A DNA stretch of 64,000 nt from Maribacter halichondriae (GCF_027474825.1 NZ_CP107030.1:3230529-3294528), one strand, 5' to 3'; counted from the first letter of the stretch, positions 49,008-57,527 are shown. The notes: generated by a model not told the origin, from the sequence alone. Made by a program: numbers and translations.

Positions 49008-50681
49008 ATGAAATATCTAGTAGGAATCAGCAGAATATTCGTAGGTATTCTATTTATCATAAGCGGATTGATAAAGTTGAACGACCCCATGGGCTTCTCC
49101 TTTAAATTAGAGGAGTATTTCAGCGCAGGTGTTTTGGACTTACCTTTTTTGGAGCCTTACGCGCTGGCGATTTCCATCTTTGTCGTCATTTTTGAAGTCC
49201 TTTTAGGAGTTATGTTATTAATAGGTTTCAAGGTGAAGTTCACGGTATGGAGCCTATTACTTATGATTGTCTTTTTCACCTTTCTTACCTTTTATTCCGC
49301 GTACTTTAATAAGGTGACCGATTGTGGTTGTTTTGGCGATGCCATAAAGCTCACACCTTGGGAATCATTTACCAAAGATGTAATACTACTTGTGCTCATT
49401 CTAATTTTGTTTGTGGGCCGAAAACATATTACCTCGATTTTAGGTCCTCGTATAAAACTACTTCTTTTTACGGTGGCCCTACTACTTAGCGGCGCCTATG
49501 CCTATTATGTGCTCAATCATCTTCCTGTAATCGATTTTAGGCCCTATAAAATGGGGGCAAATATAGAAGAGGGTATGAGCATCCCCGAAGGAGCGCCACA
49601 AGCGGTCTATGATTATGCGTGGCGTTTTAAAACAAATGATGGGGATAAAATTGTTGTTACACAAGGCGAGTACCCTGAAGTCGATGGAGAATTTATCGAT
49701 GTCGAGACGACCGAGGTACAAGCAGGATATGAACCCCCGATACATGATTTTACCATCGAACAGAACGGTGAGGATTTTTCGGCTTCCCTTTTGCAAGAAT
49801 CTAAACTGGTTATGGTTATTGCCTACGACCTACGAAAAAGCGACCCCATGTTTTCCGAGATAAAAAAAGTAACGGATTTTGCCATACAAAATCATTACAA
49901 GGTAATCGGAATGTCGGCTTCAGGGCCCGAAATAAGTGAAAAAATCGTTGCGCAATATAACCTGAACTTCGAATTCTATTTTACCGACGAAACGGCTTTG
50001 AAAACGATTATTCGTTCAAATCCGGGTGTGATGGTGCTGCATAGAGGTACGATCGAACAGAAAGTACATCACAACGACTTGGGCAAACTTGAATTTACCA
50101 ATGACTATCCGCAGGCCTTGGATTTACAATTGAAGAAAAAACTGGACAGCATTATGGTGCTCGATCAGAAGTATAGGGCCAATCCATCGGCCGAAACCTG
50201 GCCCAAGCAAATTGAGATCGATAGTTCCAATCTAGAATTCGTTGAAAAGGCCATAGAAATGTATGGTTATCCGGGGAAAAGCTTGGTGGGGGAAAGTACA
50301 CAAGAAGTAGCTTGGTATGTGATACAACATTCCGACAAGATAGACCAATATATTGATTTGATTGATAATGCCGCCAAAGAAAAAGAGCTTCCCTTTAAAC
50401 GATATGCCATGATGCTCGATAGACATTTGGTGCGGCAGAACAAACCCCAGATTTATGGTACACAGGGCATGTCATATTTTATTGGTACTCCCGACGAAAT
50501 ATCCATAATATGGCCGCTTAAAAGTGTCGATTCTGTTGACGTCTTTAGGAAAGAAGCTGGTTTTGAAGATACCATGATGGAAAATGCCCAGCGGATGTTC
50601 GGTCCCGATTTTGAATTTAAAGAGATGAACGTTTCAGATGTGGAAGCACTTTTGAACAAAATGAATCAAAGTACAGAATAA
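49008..50681 (+). CDS. DoxX/BT_3928-family membrane protein with extra C-terminal DUF6624-like domain
   Basis: 557 residues. Residues 1-150: four membrane helices with FVGILFIISGLIKLNDPMGF and VTDCGCFGDAIKLTPWESF (DoxX/MauE-like, Cys pair). Residues about 230-380: thioredoxin-like extracytoplasmic domain (SKLVMVIAYDLRKSDP). Residues about 390-530: RANPSAETWP, MYGYPGKSLVGES, WYVIQHSDKIDQY, MMLDRHLVRQNKPQIYGTQG, which fit DUF6624. BT_3928 proteins that I know are about 360 residues, so the last 180 look like a fusion. Role may be redox in the envelope. Adjacent upstream of tpiA. Confidence 0.78.
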   Translation: MKYLVGISRIFVGILFIISGLIKLNDPMGFSFKLEEYFSAGVLDLPFLEPYALAISIFVVIFEVLLGVMLLIGFKVKFTVWSLLLMIVFFTFLTFYSAYFNKVTDCGCFGDAIKLTPWESFTKDVILLVLILILFVGRKHITSILGPRIKLLLFTVALLLSGAYAYYVLNHLPVIDFRPYKMGANIEEGMSIPEGAPQAVYDYAWRFKTNDGDKIVVTQGEYPEVDGEFIDVETTEVQAGYEPPIHDFTIEQNGEDFSASLLQESKLVMVIAYDLRKSDPMFSEIKKVTDFAIQNHYKVIGMSASGPEISEKIVAQYNLNFEFYFTDETALKTIIRSNPGVMVLHRGTIEQKVHHNDLGKLEFTNDYPQALDLQLKKKLDSIMVLDQKYRANPSAETWPKQIEIDSSNLEFVEKAIEMYGYPGKSLVGESTQEVAWYVIQHSDKIDQYIDLIDNAAKEKELPFKRYAMMLDRHLVRQNKPQIYGTQGMSYFIGTPDEISIIWPLKSVDSVDVFRKEAGFEDTMMENAQRMFGPDFEFKEMNVSDVEALLNKMNQSTE

Positions 50682-50682
50682 T

Positions 50683-51432
50683 ATGAGAAGTAAAATAGTA
50701 GCCGGAAATTGGAAAATGAATAAAACGCTTTCAGAAACGGAAGTGTTGGTAACCGAACTTGCAGCAAAATTGCCAGATACCGATGCCGAGGTCATGGTGG
50801 CACCTACCTATGTGAATTTGGTAGGAGCCGTACGGTACCTTGAAGGTTCTGCCATTGAAGTAATCGCCCAGAATATGCACTTTGCCGAGAGCGGTGCGTA
50901 TACTGGCGAAATATCGGCCGATATGTTATTGGGCATCGGTATCGAGACGGTAATTATAGGTCATTCTGAACGAAGGTCCATTTTTGGTGAGACCGATGAG
51001 ATCTTGGCTAAAAAGGTTATAGCGGCATTAGAGAAAAACCTGAGGGTTATATTCTGTTTTGGGGAAGAATTGGAAGATCGTAAATCCGGCAATCATTTCA
51101 ATATTGTCTCAGATCAATTAAAAGATGGTCTATTTAATCTAAAGCCAGAGGTTTGGTCTAAGGTCGTATTGGCTTATGAACCAGTTTGGGCCATCGGAAC
51201 AGGAGAAACCGCGTCTCCTGAACAGGCACAAGAAATGCACACCTTTATCAGAAGAACGATTTCGAATGAGTATGATGATAGCATTGCCGAGAATGTTTCC
51301 ATTTTATATGGTGGAAGTGTAAAGCCGAATAATGCCCAAGAGATTTTCTCCAAACCCGATGTTGATGGCGGACTCATTGGTGGTGCTTCTTTGAATGCAG
51401 ATGATTTTATTGCGATTATTAAGGCCATTTGA
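50683..51432 (+). CDS. tpiA: Triose-phosphate isomerase
   Basis: 249 residues. AGNWKMNKTL (Lys), IGHSERRSIFGE (catalytic His), YEPVWAIGTGETASPEQA (catalytic Glu and loop 6), and LYGGSVKPNN. It interconverts dihydroxyacetone phosphate and glyceraldehyde 3-phosphate in glycolysis. One base after the DoxX gene; probable operon. Confidence 0.97.
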   Translation: MRSKIVAGNWKMNKTLSETEVLVTELAAKLPDTDAEVMVAPTYVNLVGAVRYLEGSAIEVIAQNMHFAESGAYTGEISADMLLGIGIETVIIGHSERRSIFGETDEILAKKVIAALEKNLRVIFCFGEELEDRKSGNHFNIVSDQLKDGLFNLKPEVWSKVVLAYEPVWAIGTGETASPEQAQEMHTFIRRTISNEYDDSIAENVSILYGGSVKPNNAQEIFSKPDVDGGLIGGASLNADDFIAIIKAI

Positions 51433-51438
51433 TTGTCC

Positions 51439-51456
51439 TTCCCGCGAAGGCGAGAA
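51439..51456. repeat. REP-like hairpin, copy 2
   Basis: TTCCCGC-GAAG-GCGAGAA differs from the copy at 1767-1784 by a mismatch in one arm. Located seven bases after the tpiA stop. Confidence 0.5.
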
Positions 51457-51581
51457 TATTTCAATTGGAGTGGCAATTTTTTTTGAGTCTCTCAGAGAAG
51501 ATTATTCTTATGTAAAAGGTCTTTTTTTTGTCGTCCTGACTTAGGGAATAGCTCTACACAATCGGTCTTAAATCGTAAAAA

Positions 51582-52418
51582 ATGCCTAACACCACCTACA
51601 TAGAATACAGTTTCAAAGTATACCCGCTCCAACCGGCATCCGATATTTTAATTGCCGAGCTGGGCGAATTCGGTTTTGAAAGTTTTGTAGAAAACGAAGA
51701 AGGCGTTCTGGCCTACATCCAGAAGAAAGATTGGAATGAGGGAATATTGGAAAACCTTCAAATTTTGGACAATTCGCGATTTCAGATCGAACACATCATT
51801 ACAGAAATCGAGCAGGAAAATTGGAATGCCACTTGGGAAAGTAATTTTAATCCCATTCATGTGGGAGAACAATGCACCGTGCGGGCTCCGTTTCATAAAA
51901 ATTCTAAAACAAAATACGATATTGTCATTGAGCCGAAAATGAGTTTCGGTACCGGACATCATGAAACGACCCACATGATGTTGGAACATATTTTGGAGCA
52001 TGAGTTTGAAGGTAAATCGGTATTGGATATGGGAAGCGGTACGGGAGTATTGGCTATTTTAGCAGCGATGCGGGGTGCCAAGCCGGTTGACGCCATAGAC
52101 ATAGACCATTGGTGCTACCTTAATGCAAAAGAGAATGTGGGGCGCAACCATTATGCCCATATTAATGTTCTAGAAGGCGATTCCACCATGTTGGAGGGTA
52201 GAAAATATGATATTATTTTGGCAAACATCAATCGTAATATCTTACTTCACGACATTCCGACTTATGCAAATTGTCTTACAAAAAATGGCGTTCTTTTTCT
52301 AAGCGGATTCTATGAAAAAGATATTGAATTGATTTCCCAAAAGTGTCTCGAAGTAGGACTTAGGTTCGAAAAAAAACTTGAAAAGAATAATTGGGTTGCC
52401 GTAAAATATGTAATTTAG
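51582..52418 (+). CDS. prmA: Ribosomal protein L11 methyltransferase
   Basis: 278 residues. N-terminal substrate domain to about 115, then SFGTGHHETTHMM, VLDMGSGTGVLAILAAMRGA (SAM motif I), DIDHWCYLNAKEN and ANINRNIL. It methylates L11. Located 150 bases after tpiA; the region holds a REP-like hairpin and a low-information stretch. Confidence 0.94.
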   Translation: MPNTTYIEYSFKVYPLQPASDILIAELGEFGFESFVENEEGVLAYIQKKDWNEGILENLQILDNSRFQIEHIITEIEQENWNATWESNFNPIHVGEQCTVRAPFHKNSKTKYDIVIEPKMSFGTGHHETTHMMLEHILEHEFEGKSVLDMGSGTGVLAILAAMRGAKPVDAIDIDHWCYLNAKENVGRNHYAHINVLEGDSTMLEGRKYDIILANINRNILLHDIPTYANCLTKNGVLFLSGFYEKDIELISQKCLEVGLRFEKKLEKNNWVAVKYVI

Positions 52419-52450
52419 AGAGCGTAATGTTAGCTATTAATCCGAGAATG

Positions 52451-52726
52451 ATGAGTACTAAAGAACAAATATCGGAAGAAGTACTGCTCGATGAAGAGAC
52501 AGTCAAACAGAACGAAATCGTACTTTTTAACGATGAGGTCAATACCTTCGACCATGTTATCGAAACGTTGATGGCCGTTTGCGAACACACGCCCGAACAA
52601 GCGGAGCAATGTTCGCTAATTGTCCATTATAATGGGAAATGCACGGTCAAGACCGGCGAATACAAAGACTTGGAACCACGATGCACAGGACTTCTGCAGG
52701 CGGGTCTAAGCGCAGAGATTGTTTGA
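52451..52726 (+). CDS. clpS: ATP-dependent Clp protease adaptor ClpS
   Basis: 91 residues from ATG 52451 (MSTKEQISEEVLLDEE); two adjacent Met codons (52448, 52451) are possible starts, and the upstream frame to 52391 overlaps prmA. NEIVLFNDEVNTFDHVIETL carries the N-degron pocket with DEVNTFD; CEHTPEQAEQCSLIVHYNGK follows. It hands N-end rule substrates to ClpAP. prmA-clpS is a normal neighbourhood. Confidence 0.93.
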   Translation: MSTKEQISEEVLLDEETVKQNEIVLFNDEVNTFDHVIETLMAVCEHTPEQAEQCSLIVHYNGKCTVKTGEYKDLEPRCTGLLQAGLSAEIV

Positions 52727-52728
52727 CG

Positions 52729-53142
52729 CTAATGTGGCAGTTTGCTTTTGATAACTCCGTAGGTAAAGGTTCCCAAAATTGCCGCGGTGATAACGATCAA
52801 CATGCTAAAGACTCCTGTGCCCAGTAATATGTACATCGGTCCCGGACACGCGCCGGCCAATGCCCATCCTAATCCAAAAATAGTTCCGCCCAGCATATAA
52901 CGAACGAAACCTCTGTCTTTCGGCGGCAAGAAAATCTCTTTTCCCTCTACACTCTTTACCTTTAATTTTTTGAACAACCATAAGAACAAAATGCCCAGTC
53001 CGACTGCAGAGCCAATTATACCGTACATGTGAAAGGATTGGAATTTGAACATTTCGAAAATGCGGTACCAGGATACGGCTTCCGACTTTACTAAAACGAT
53101 TCCGAAAAATATTCCGACGAGCAAGAATTTTAGAAACTTCAT
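52729..53142 (-). CDS. YeeE/YedE-family sulfur transporter subunit, short (B-type)
   Basis: 137 residues with four membrane helices; YMLGGTIFGLGWALAGACPGPMYILLGTG carries the GxACPG signature Cys. In related two-gene systems it works with a larger partner, and the pair is thought to import thiosulfate or move sulfane sulfur. It follows its partner by nine bases and converges on clpS. Confidence 0.9.
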   Translation of the reverse strand: MKFLKFLLVGIFFGIVLVKSEAVSWYRIFEMFKFQSFHMYGIIGSAVGLGILFLWLFKKLKVKSVEGKEIFLPPKDRGFVRYMLGGTIFGLGWALAGACPGPMYILLGTGVFSMLIVITAAILGTFTYGVIKSKLPH

Positions 53143-53151
53143 ATTAAAAAA

Positions 53152-53700
53152 TTAGGGGAGCAAAAAATGGGTCATAATCAATCCTCCGATAAAAAATCCG
53201 ATCACAGCGATCAATGAAGGCAGTTGTAGATTACTAAGTCCAGTGATGGCATGGCCCGACGTACAGCCACCCGCATATCGCGTACCGAACCCAACAAGAA
53301 ATCCGGCTATGACTAATATTGAAATTCCTTTGAAACTTAGAACGTTGTCCCAACTGTATATTTCCTGAGGTAACAAAGTGGCACCTACATTATCAAATCC
53401 GAGTGCAGTTAGGTCGGAAATTGTATCTGGACTCAACGCAATATTGGAACCATCGGACAGAAAGGTTACGGCAATGAACCCCCCTATAATTGCACCCAAA
53501 ACCACTACCAGATTCCAACGATATGCCTTCCAATCGAAATTAAAAAAATCGGCATATTTTCCGCCACCGCCGATGGCACATAATGTTCTAAGGTTCGACG
53601 ACATGCCAAAAGTCTTTCCGAAATAGACCAGAAGCAACATGACCAAGGCGATAAGTGGACCAGAAGTATACCAGGGCCAAGGTTGTAAAAGAAATTCCAT
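53152..53700 (-). CDS. YeeE/YedE-family sulfur transporter subunit, long (A-type)
   Basis: 182 residues, five to six helices; LVGFGTRYAGGCTSGHAITGLSNLQ is the family signature, with the Cys thought to carry sulfur. Between helices lies a periplasmic-like loop (GSNIALSPDTISDLTAL). Operon with the shorter subunit. A TATCTTTG -7 box on the minus strand (53717-53724) lies 17 bases before the ATG. Usual neighbours such as a rhodanese or persulfide dioxygenase are absent. Confidence 0.91.
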   Translation of the reverse strand: MEFLLQPWPWYTSGPLIALVMLLLVYFGKTFGMSSNLRTLCAIGGGGKYADFFNFDWKAYRWNLVVVLGAIIGGFIAVTFLSDGSNIALSPDTISDLTALGFDNVGATLLPQEIYSWDNVLSFKGISILVIAGFLVGFGTRYAGGCTSGHAITGLSNLQLPSLIAVIGFFIGGLIMTHFLLP

Positions 53701-53783
53701 AGGTATTAATTTGGCGCAAAGATAATTGGAATATTATTGAGTTGTCCAAATCATTGTTATCGTTAAAATAGAGTTAATTCATT

Positions 53784-53812
53784 TTGTATTGTTGATATAT
53801 CAACTATATTTG
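53784..53812 (+). promoter_or_regulatory. marR promoter with palindromic operator
   Basis: TTG at 53784-53786, spacer 18, TATATTTG at 53805-53812. GTTGATATATCAAC (53791-53804), a perfect 14-base palindrome, fills the spacer and abuts the -7 box. Typical of a self-repressing MarR regulator. Confidence 0.65.
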
Positions 53813-53817
53813 TATCA

Positions 53818-54288
53818 ATGAAAGAAGTTCAACCCATATCTCGATTAGAAAATGTACTTTTCTATATTTTAGAGAAGTCCATTAAGTCATACAGGCAATT
53901 TGCCCAACGTAACCTTAGCGATGTCAACGATGAGATTACCATTGACCAATGGCTAGTTCTTAAGACCATTCATGATTGCCCCAATATAACCCAAAGAGAA
54001 ATCGCGGAAAAGATATTTAAGGACCATGCTTCAATTACAAGGATGATAGATTTACTTGTAAAAAAGGGATTTTTGGAAAGATCTGTCAATTCAGAAGATC
54101 GCCGGAGATTTGGTCTGGAGCTGACTCCAATAGGAAAAATCATTCAACAAGAATCGATTCCCGTGATTATGCAAAACAGGAAAAAAGCTTTGGAAGGGTT
54201 AAGTCAGGAAGAAATAGAGACACTTAAAAACTTACTACAAAAAATCACAATCAACTGCACGAATAATTTACATCAAAAAACGAAATAA
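53818..54288 (+). CDS. MarR-family transcriptional regulator
   Basis: 156 residues. Winged HTH with PNITQREIAEKIFKDHASITRMID (helices 3-4) and LVKKGFLERSVNSEDRRRFGLELT (wing, DxR), all typical of MarR. It should bind the palindrome in its own promoter. Ligand unknown. It is followed after two bases by an S41 peptidase gene and is divergent from the YeeE/YedE pair, so either could be a target. Confidence 0.92.
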   Translation: MKEVQPISRLENVLFYILEKSIKSYRQFAQRNLSDVNDEITIDQWLVLKTIHDCPNITQREIAEKIFKDHASITRMIDLLVKKGFLERSVNSEDRRRFGLELTPIGKIIQQESIPVIMQNRKKALEGLSQEEIETLKNLLQKITINCTNNLHQKTK

Positions 54289-54290
54289 TC

Positions 54291-55631
54291 ATGAAAACGT
54301 TACAAGTACTGTTGTTTATTCTATTGTCGTGTGGGATGGTCATACCATCCCACGCACAATACAATCCAGACGAAATCGAAGCTAATGAAAAAAGTCAACT
54401 GATCGATTCGATTACGAGCATTCTTGATGTGAGCTATGTTTTTCCCGAGGTTGCATTAAAAATGAACAAATTACTACGAAACAATTTAGCATCTGGGGCC
54501 TATAACAAAATTAAGGATCCTCAAAAATTTGCGGAGGTGCTCACAAAGGAGGTGCAATCCGTAAGTAATGATTTGCATTTACGGATTCAGTTCGATCCAG
54601 AAAGTATCGCTCGAAGGCGAAATGCTGCCCTATCTTCAGAGGATAGCATAGCTTTTGCCAAAAGTAGGCTACAAAGAAACAAGGCTAGGAATTATGGTTT
54701 TCAAGAGGTGCGCATACTCGACGGGAATATTGGCTACCTCAATTTGATCGGTTTTTCCAATGTGGATGAAGAGGCAGGAGCCACTGCCCAATCGGCAATG
54801 AACTTTCTTGGCAATGCCGACGCATTGATTATCGACCTTCGACAGAATGGGGGTGGTAGTCCGTCCATGATACAATTGATTACCAGTTATTTATATGGTC
54901 CTGAGCCGGTACATTTAAACAACTTTTATAATAGGCCACGAGACGAGCATACACAAACCTGGACCTTGCCTTATGTACCTGGTAAACGCAGGCCAGATAT
55001 TGATGTCTATGTACTTACCAGTCAAAGTACTTTTTCTGCTGCGGAGGAGTTTAGTTACAATCTTCGAAATCTAGAGCGAGCTAACCTAATTGGTGAAACG
55101 ACAGGAGGAGGAGCACACCCAGGGGGTACGCAGATTGTCACTAACAGATTTACCATATGGGTTCCAGAAGGTAGGGCAATCAACCCCATAACCAAAACTA
55201 ACTGGGAAGGAGTTGGTGTGGAGCCACACATGAAAGTTTCGGCCAATGAGGCACTCGAAGTTGCCCAAATTACCGCTCTCGAAACTATTTTAAAGCGAAA
55301 CAAAGACAAAGGAGAGGATACTTTTGGTATAGAATGGGCATTGGAAGGCTTAAAAGCGGCGAAAAACCAGGTGGCAATTGAGGAAGCAAAATTGAAATCC
55401 TATGCGGGAAATTATGGTCCACGTAAACTGACCTTTAAAAACGGTAAGCTCCATTATCAAAGAGAAGGCGACAACGAATACGTGTTAATCCCCATGACCG
55501 AGAAGAGATTCCTAATCGAGGAAATTCCATATTTCAGGATAGAGATGTTACAGGAAGATGGAAAGGTAGTGGCGATTCAGGGTAATTACAGCAATGGTAG
55601 AAGTGATAAAAGTTTAAGGAACGGACAATGA
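54291..55631 (+). CDS. S41-family peptidase (IRBP/C-terminal processing type), secreted
   Basis: 446 residues. Signal peptide to HAQY. Helical N-terminal domain, then the S41 core: DGNIGYLNLIGFSNVDEEAG, ADALIIDLRQNGGGSPSM, TSQSTFSAAEEFSYNL (nucleophile Ser), and GETTGGGAHPGGT. A C-terminal 100-residue beta domain (SYAGNYGPRKLTFKNGKL) follows. Likely a periplasmic protease. Co-transcribed with the MarR gene (two-base gap). Confidence 0.9.
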   Translation: MKTLQVLLFILLSCGMVIPSHAQYNPDEIEANEKSQLIDSITSILDVSYVFPEVALKMNKLLRNNLASGAYNKIKDPQKFAEVLTKEVQSVSNDLHLRIQFDPESIARRRNAALSSEDSIAFAKSRLQRNKARNYGFQEVRILDGNIGYLNLIGFSNVDEEAGATAQSAMNFLGNADALIIDLRQNGGGSPSMIQLITSYLYGPEPVHLNNFYNRPRDEHTQTWTLPYVPGKRRPDIDVYVLTSQSTFSAAEEFSYNLRNLERANLIGETTGGGAHPGGTQIVTNRFTIWVPEGRAINPITKTNWEGVGVEPHMKVSANEALEVAQITALETILKRNKDKGEDTFGIEWALEGLKAAKNQVAIEEAKLKSYAGNYGPRKLTFKNGKLHYQREGDNEYVLIPMTEKRFLIEEIPYFRIEMLQEDGKVVAIQGNYSNGRSDKSLRNGQ

Positions 55632-55689
55632 GATTTACTAACATTTCCTGACAAAGCTACACCCGATAGCTGGCGGGATTGAAAATCAA

Positions 55690-56094
55690 AAAACTGCACT
55701 TACAAATTAAAATAAACATGGTTTGATGTGCAGTTTTTCAATTTATTCGTGATTCTGACAAGATTACCTTCGGTTTTCTTTTAGTCTCCCAACCTTGCAA
55801 TAAAAAGTCCGATGCTTGGGTAATCGTTTTTTCATTTTAGCCGACTCACAAAAGACTCGGGTCTTTTGACGTTCCCTAAAACGAAAAAAATCCATCCCAA
55901 AAAAGGGACGGACTTTTTGCTCTAAGTGATCCTGACAAGATTGCATATCTTGAATAGGCCCGCTACTGCAAATAAGAAACCACGCAGCCTAGGGGCTGCT
56001 AGTTCTTTGTTTTATTCCAAAGCTTCGAACGTTGTTCGGTTTTTCCATAAAACAAAGAACCACGTCCGAAAAGGGACGTGGTTTCTTGAGTGAT
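55690..56094 (-). other. tRNA-Arg 3'-end echoes, each with a hairpin
   Basis: The 16-base end of tRNA-Arg (plus strand TGATCCTGACAAGATT at 56095-56110) recurs at 55927-55942 exactly and at 55750-55765 with one change. On the minus strand each copy is followed by a stem: CCACGTCC/GGACGTGG (56061-56087), TCCATCCC/GGGACGGA (55887-55914) and a CTGCAC/GTGCAG hairpin (about 55692-55736). No gene is seen in the 462 bases from 55632; these look like tRNA duplicates decayed except for their 3' ends, or integration scars. Confidence 0.6.
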
Positions 56095-56168
56095 GTGATC
56101 CTGACAAGATTCGAACTTGTAACCTTCTGATTCGTAGTCAGATGCGCTATCCAGTTGCGCCACAGGAC
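56095..56168 (-). tRNA. tRNA-Arg (ACG)
   Basis: 74 bases on the minus strand. Acceptor GGTCCTG/CAGGATC, D arm GCGCAACTGGATAGCGC, anticodon arm TCTGA-CTACGAA-TCAGA with ACG, T arm ACAAG-TTCGAAT-CTTGT, no CCA encoded. A terminator-like hairpin follows on the minus strand at 56087-56061. Confidence 0.95.
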
Positions 56169-56337
56169 CAATTTTAAATTCTTTAATTCCAGTCAATAAA
56201 ATAGCTTCACCATAGAAAGCTGAACTGTTTATTTTTTGAAATTTTGACCATGTTCTAGGCCATTATTCTTTTCCTGAAACAGGGTTGCAAATATATTTCT
56301 TTTTAAATTTAACGACAAACTAACCACGTTCAAAATA

Positions 56338-56850
56338 ATGGATTTAAAGAACTATATCCGCGACATTAGCGATTTTCCAAAAAAAGGTGTCGTTTTCAAA
56401 GATATAACCCCGCTGTTAAAAGACCCCATCGCTCTTAAATTTGCCACGGAGGCACTATTGCATTCCCTTGAAAACCGGCGTATAGACAAAGTAGTGGGTA
56501 TCGAGAGCCGTGGGTTTTTCTTTGCTCCTATGCTGGCATCAGGTTTAAAAGCGGGTTTTGTGCCTGTTCGAAAGGCGGGTAAGTTGCCTTCCAAAACATT
56601 GGAAGAAGTTTATTCTTTGGAGTACGGTACCGATACGGTCGAAATACATTCCGATAGTATTGTCAAAGGGGAAAACGTCTTGATCCATGATGATGTGCTA
56701 GCGACCGGCGGTACGGCGAAAGCGGTGTGCAATCTGGTGGAAAAAATGGGCGGGAAAATAATTCAGTGTAATTTTTTAATCGAGCTCGACTTTTTGAAGG
56801 GAAGAGAAAAATTGAAGAAGTATGCCGTTAAATCGCTGATGCATTATTGA
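56338..56850 (+). CDS. apt: Adenine phosphoribosyltransferase
   Basis: 170 residues. IRDISDFPKKGVVFKDITPLL at the N-terminus, VVGIESRGFFFAPMLASGL, and the PRPP-binding VLIHDDVLATGGTAKAV. It salvages adenine to AMP. A TTTGAAC... leader shows no clear promoter. It overlaps the convergent small gene by seven bases. Confidence 0.95.
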   Translation: MDLKNYIRDISDFPKKGVVFKDITPLLKDPIALKFATEALLHSLENRRIDKVVGIESRGFFFAPMLASGLKAGFVPVRKAGKLPSKTLEEVYSLEYGTDTVEIHSDSIVKGENVLIHDDVLATGGTAKAVCNLVEKMGGKIIQCNFLIELDFLKGREKLKKYAVKSLMHY

Positions 56851-56999
56851 CCCAAGGCATTTGTGGTCACGTAATATCGCCAACCAATAATGGCCATTTG
56901 AAGTTTTGATGCCTTTGATAGGTCCAATTGTTTTTTGCTATAGGAAGGGAGAATAGCCTTATTGACTTTTGCCAGGAATTTAAAAAAAGATTTTTTCAT
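56844..56999 (-). CDS. Small basic protein, 51 aa (often named SsrA-binding protein in relatives)
   Basis: From ATG 56999: MKKSFFKFLAKVNKAILPSY then SKKQLDLSKASKLQMAIIGW and RYYVTTNALG. The frame upstream to 57044 has no better start. Homologues in Flavobacteriaceae are widely labelled SsrA-binding protein, but the protein is a third of the length of SmpB, so that name is doubtful. The family is real and conserved; the function is unknown. Convergent, overlapping apt. Confidence 0.82.
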   Translation of the reverse strand: MKKSFFKFLAKVNKAILPSYSKKQLDLSKASKLQMAIIGWRYYVTTNALGQ

Positions 57000-57036
57000 T
57001 CCATTTGATTTTACAAAGATGAAGATACTAAAAATA

Positions 57037-57060
57037 AAGGGCATCCAGACGGATGCCCTT
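57037..57060. terminator. Terminator of the tiny minus-strand ORF
   Basis: Perfect ten-pair stem AAGGGCATCC/GGATGCCCTT with loop AGAC. On the minus strand it is followed by TTTATTTTT and lies 32 bases after the 20-codon ORF; on the plus strand only TT follows. Confidence 0.75.
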
Positions 57061-57091
57061 TTCGAGTATATAGGCCTATATATGATTCAAC

Positions 57092-57154
57092 TTATGCTAA
57101 TATCATGATCAACGATAGTAACAGATAGAGTAACAACTTAGCAAGTGCAATCAT
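57092..57154 (-). CDS. Candidate 20-aa hydrophobic peptide gene
   Basis: ATG at 57154 opens MIALAKLLLYLLLSLIMILA and a TAA stop, a single possible membrane helix. A strong terminator follows (57060-57037). No other gene is found between 57061 and 57465, so a transcript must start in the AT-rich DNA upstream, where TATTTG-like words are seen but no clear consensus. Tiny ORFs arise by chance; the terminator and the uninterrupted hydrophobic reading are the support. Confidence 0.4.
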   Translation of the reverse strand: MIALAKLLLYLLLSLIMILA

Positions 57155-57465
57155 AATACGGGGTTTTTAGGGTTAATAGTGCATTTTAATAATCGATTAT
57201 CCAAATAAGATATATAAAATAAATAGTCACCTCAAAGCAATTTTAGTTAAATCAATGCAAGTGAATACAGTATTGTAAGTTAAAAAACCAGATATATTAT
57301 AATTATTTTAATTTTTTCTACGTTATAGTTATAAAATGTAATATTATTTTAATAATACAATTACGATTTAAAATAATTGTAAGGCCGTTTTAGAGCTTTT
57401 TATATTTCTCAAGGGCCTTTTCATATCAAAAAATGGCTTTTTGGTGTTTTGGATCTTTTTTCAAT

Positions 57466-57497
57466 AAAAAACCGGCTTTTTCAGGAGCCGGTTTTTG
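57466..57497 (-). terminator. Terminator of the BlaI/M56 operon
   Basis: Stem AAAACCGGCT/AGCCGGTTTT, 31 bases downstream of the M56 stop on the minus strand, followed there by TTTTTTATTG. The stretch 57155-57465 is strongly AT-rich and shows no gene. Confidence 0.85.
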
Positions 57498-57527
57498 TGA
57501 AGGATTGGTATTCTAATTACTCTTTAA

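Noticed and set aside
57155-57465. Replication-origin-like AT-rich region
   Set aside because: No DnaA boxes, iterons or dnaA/dnaN neighbours; it is just AT-rich intergenic DNA.
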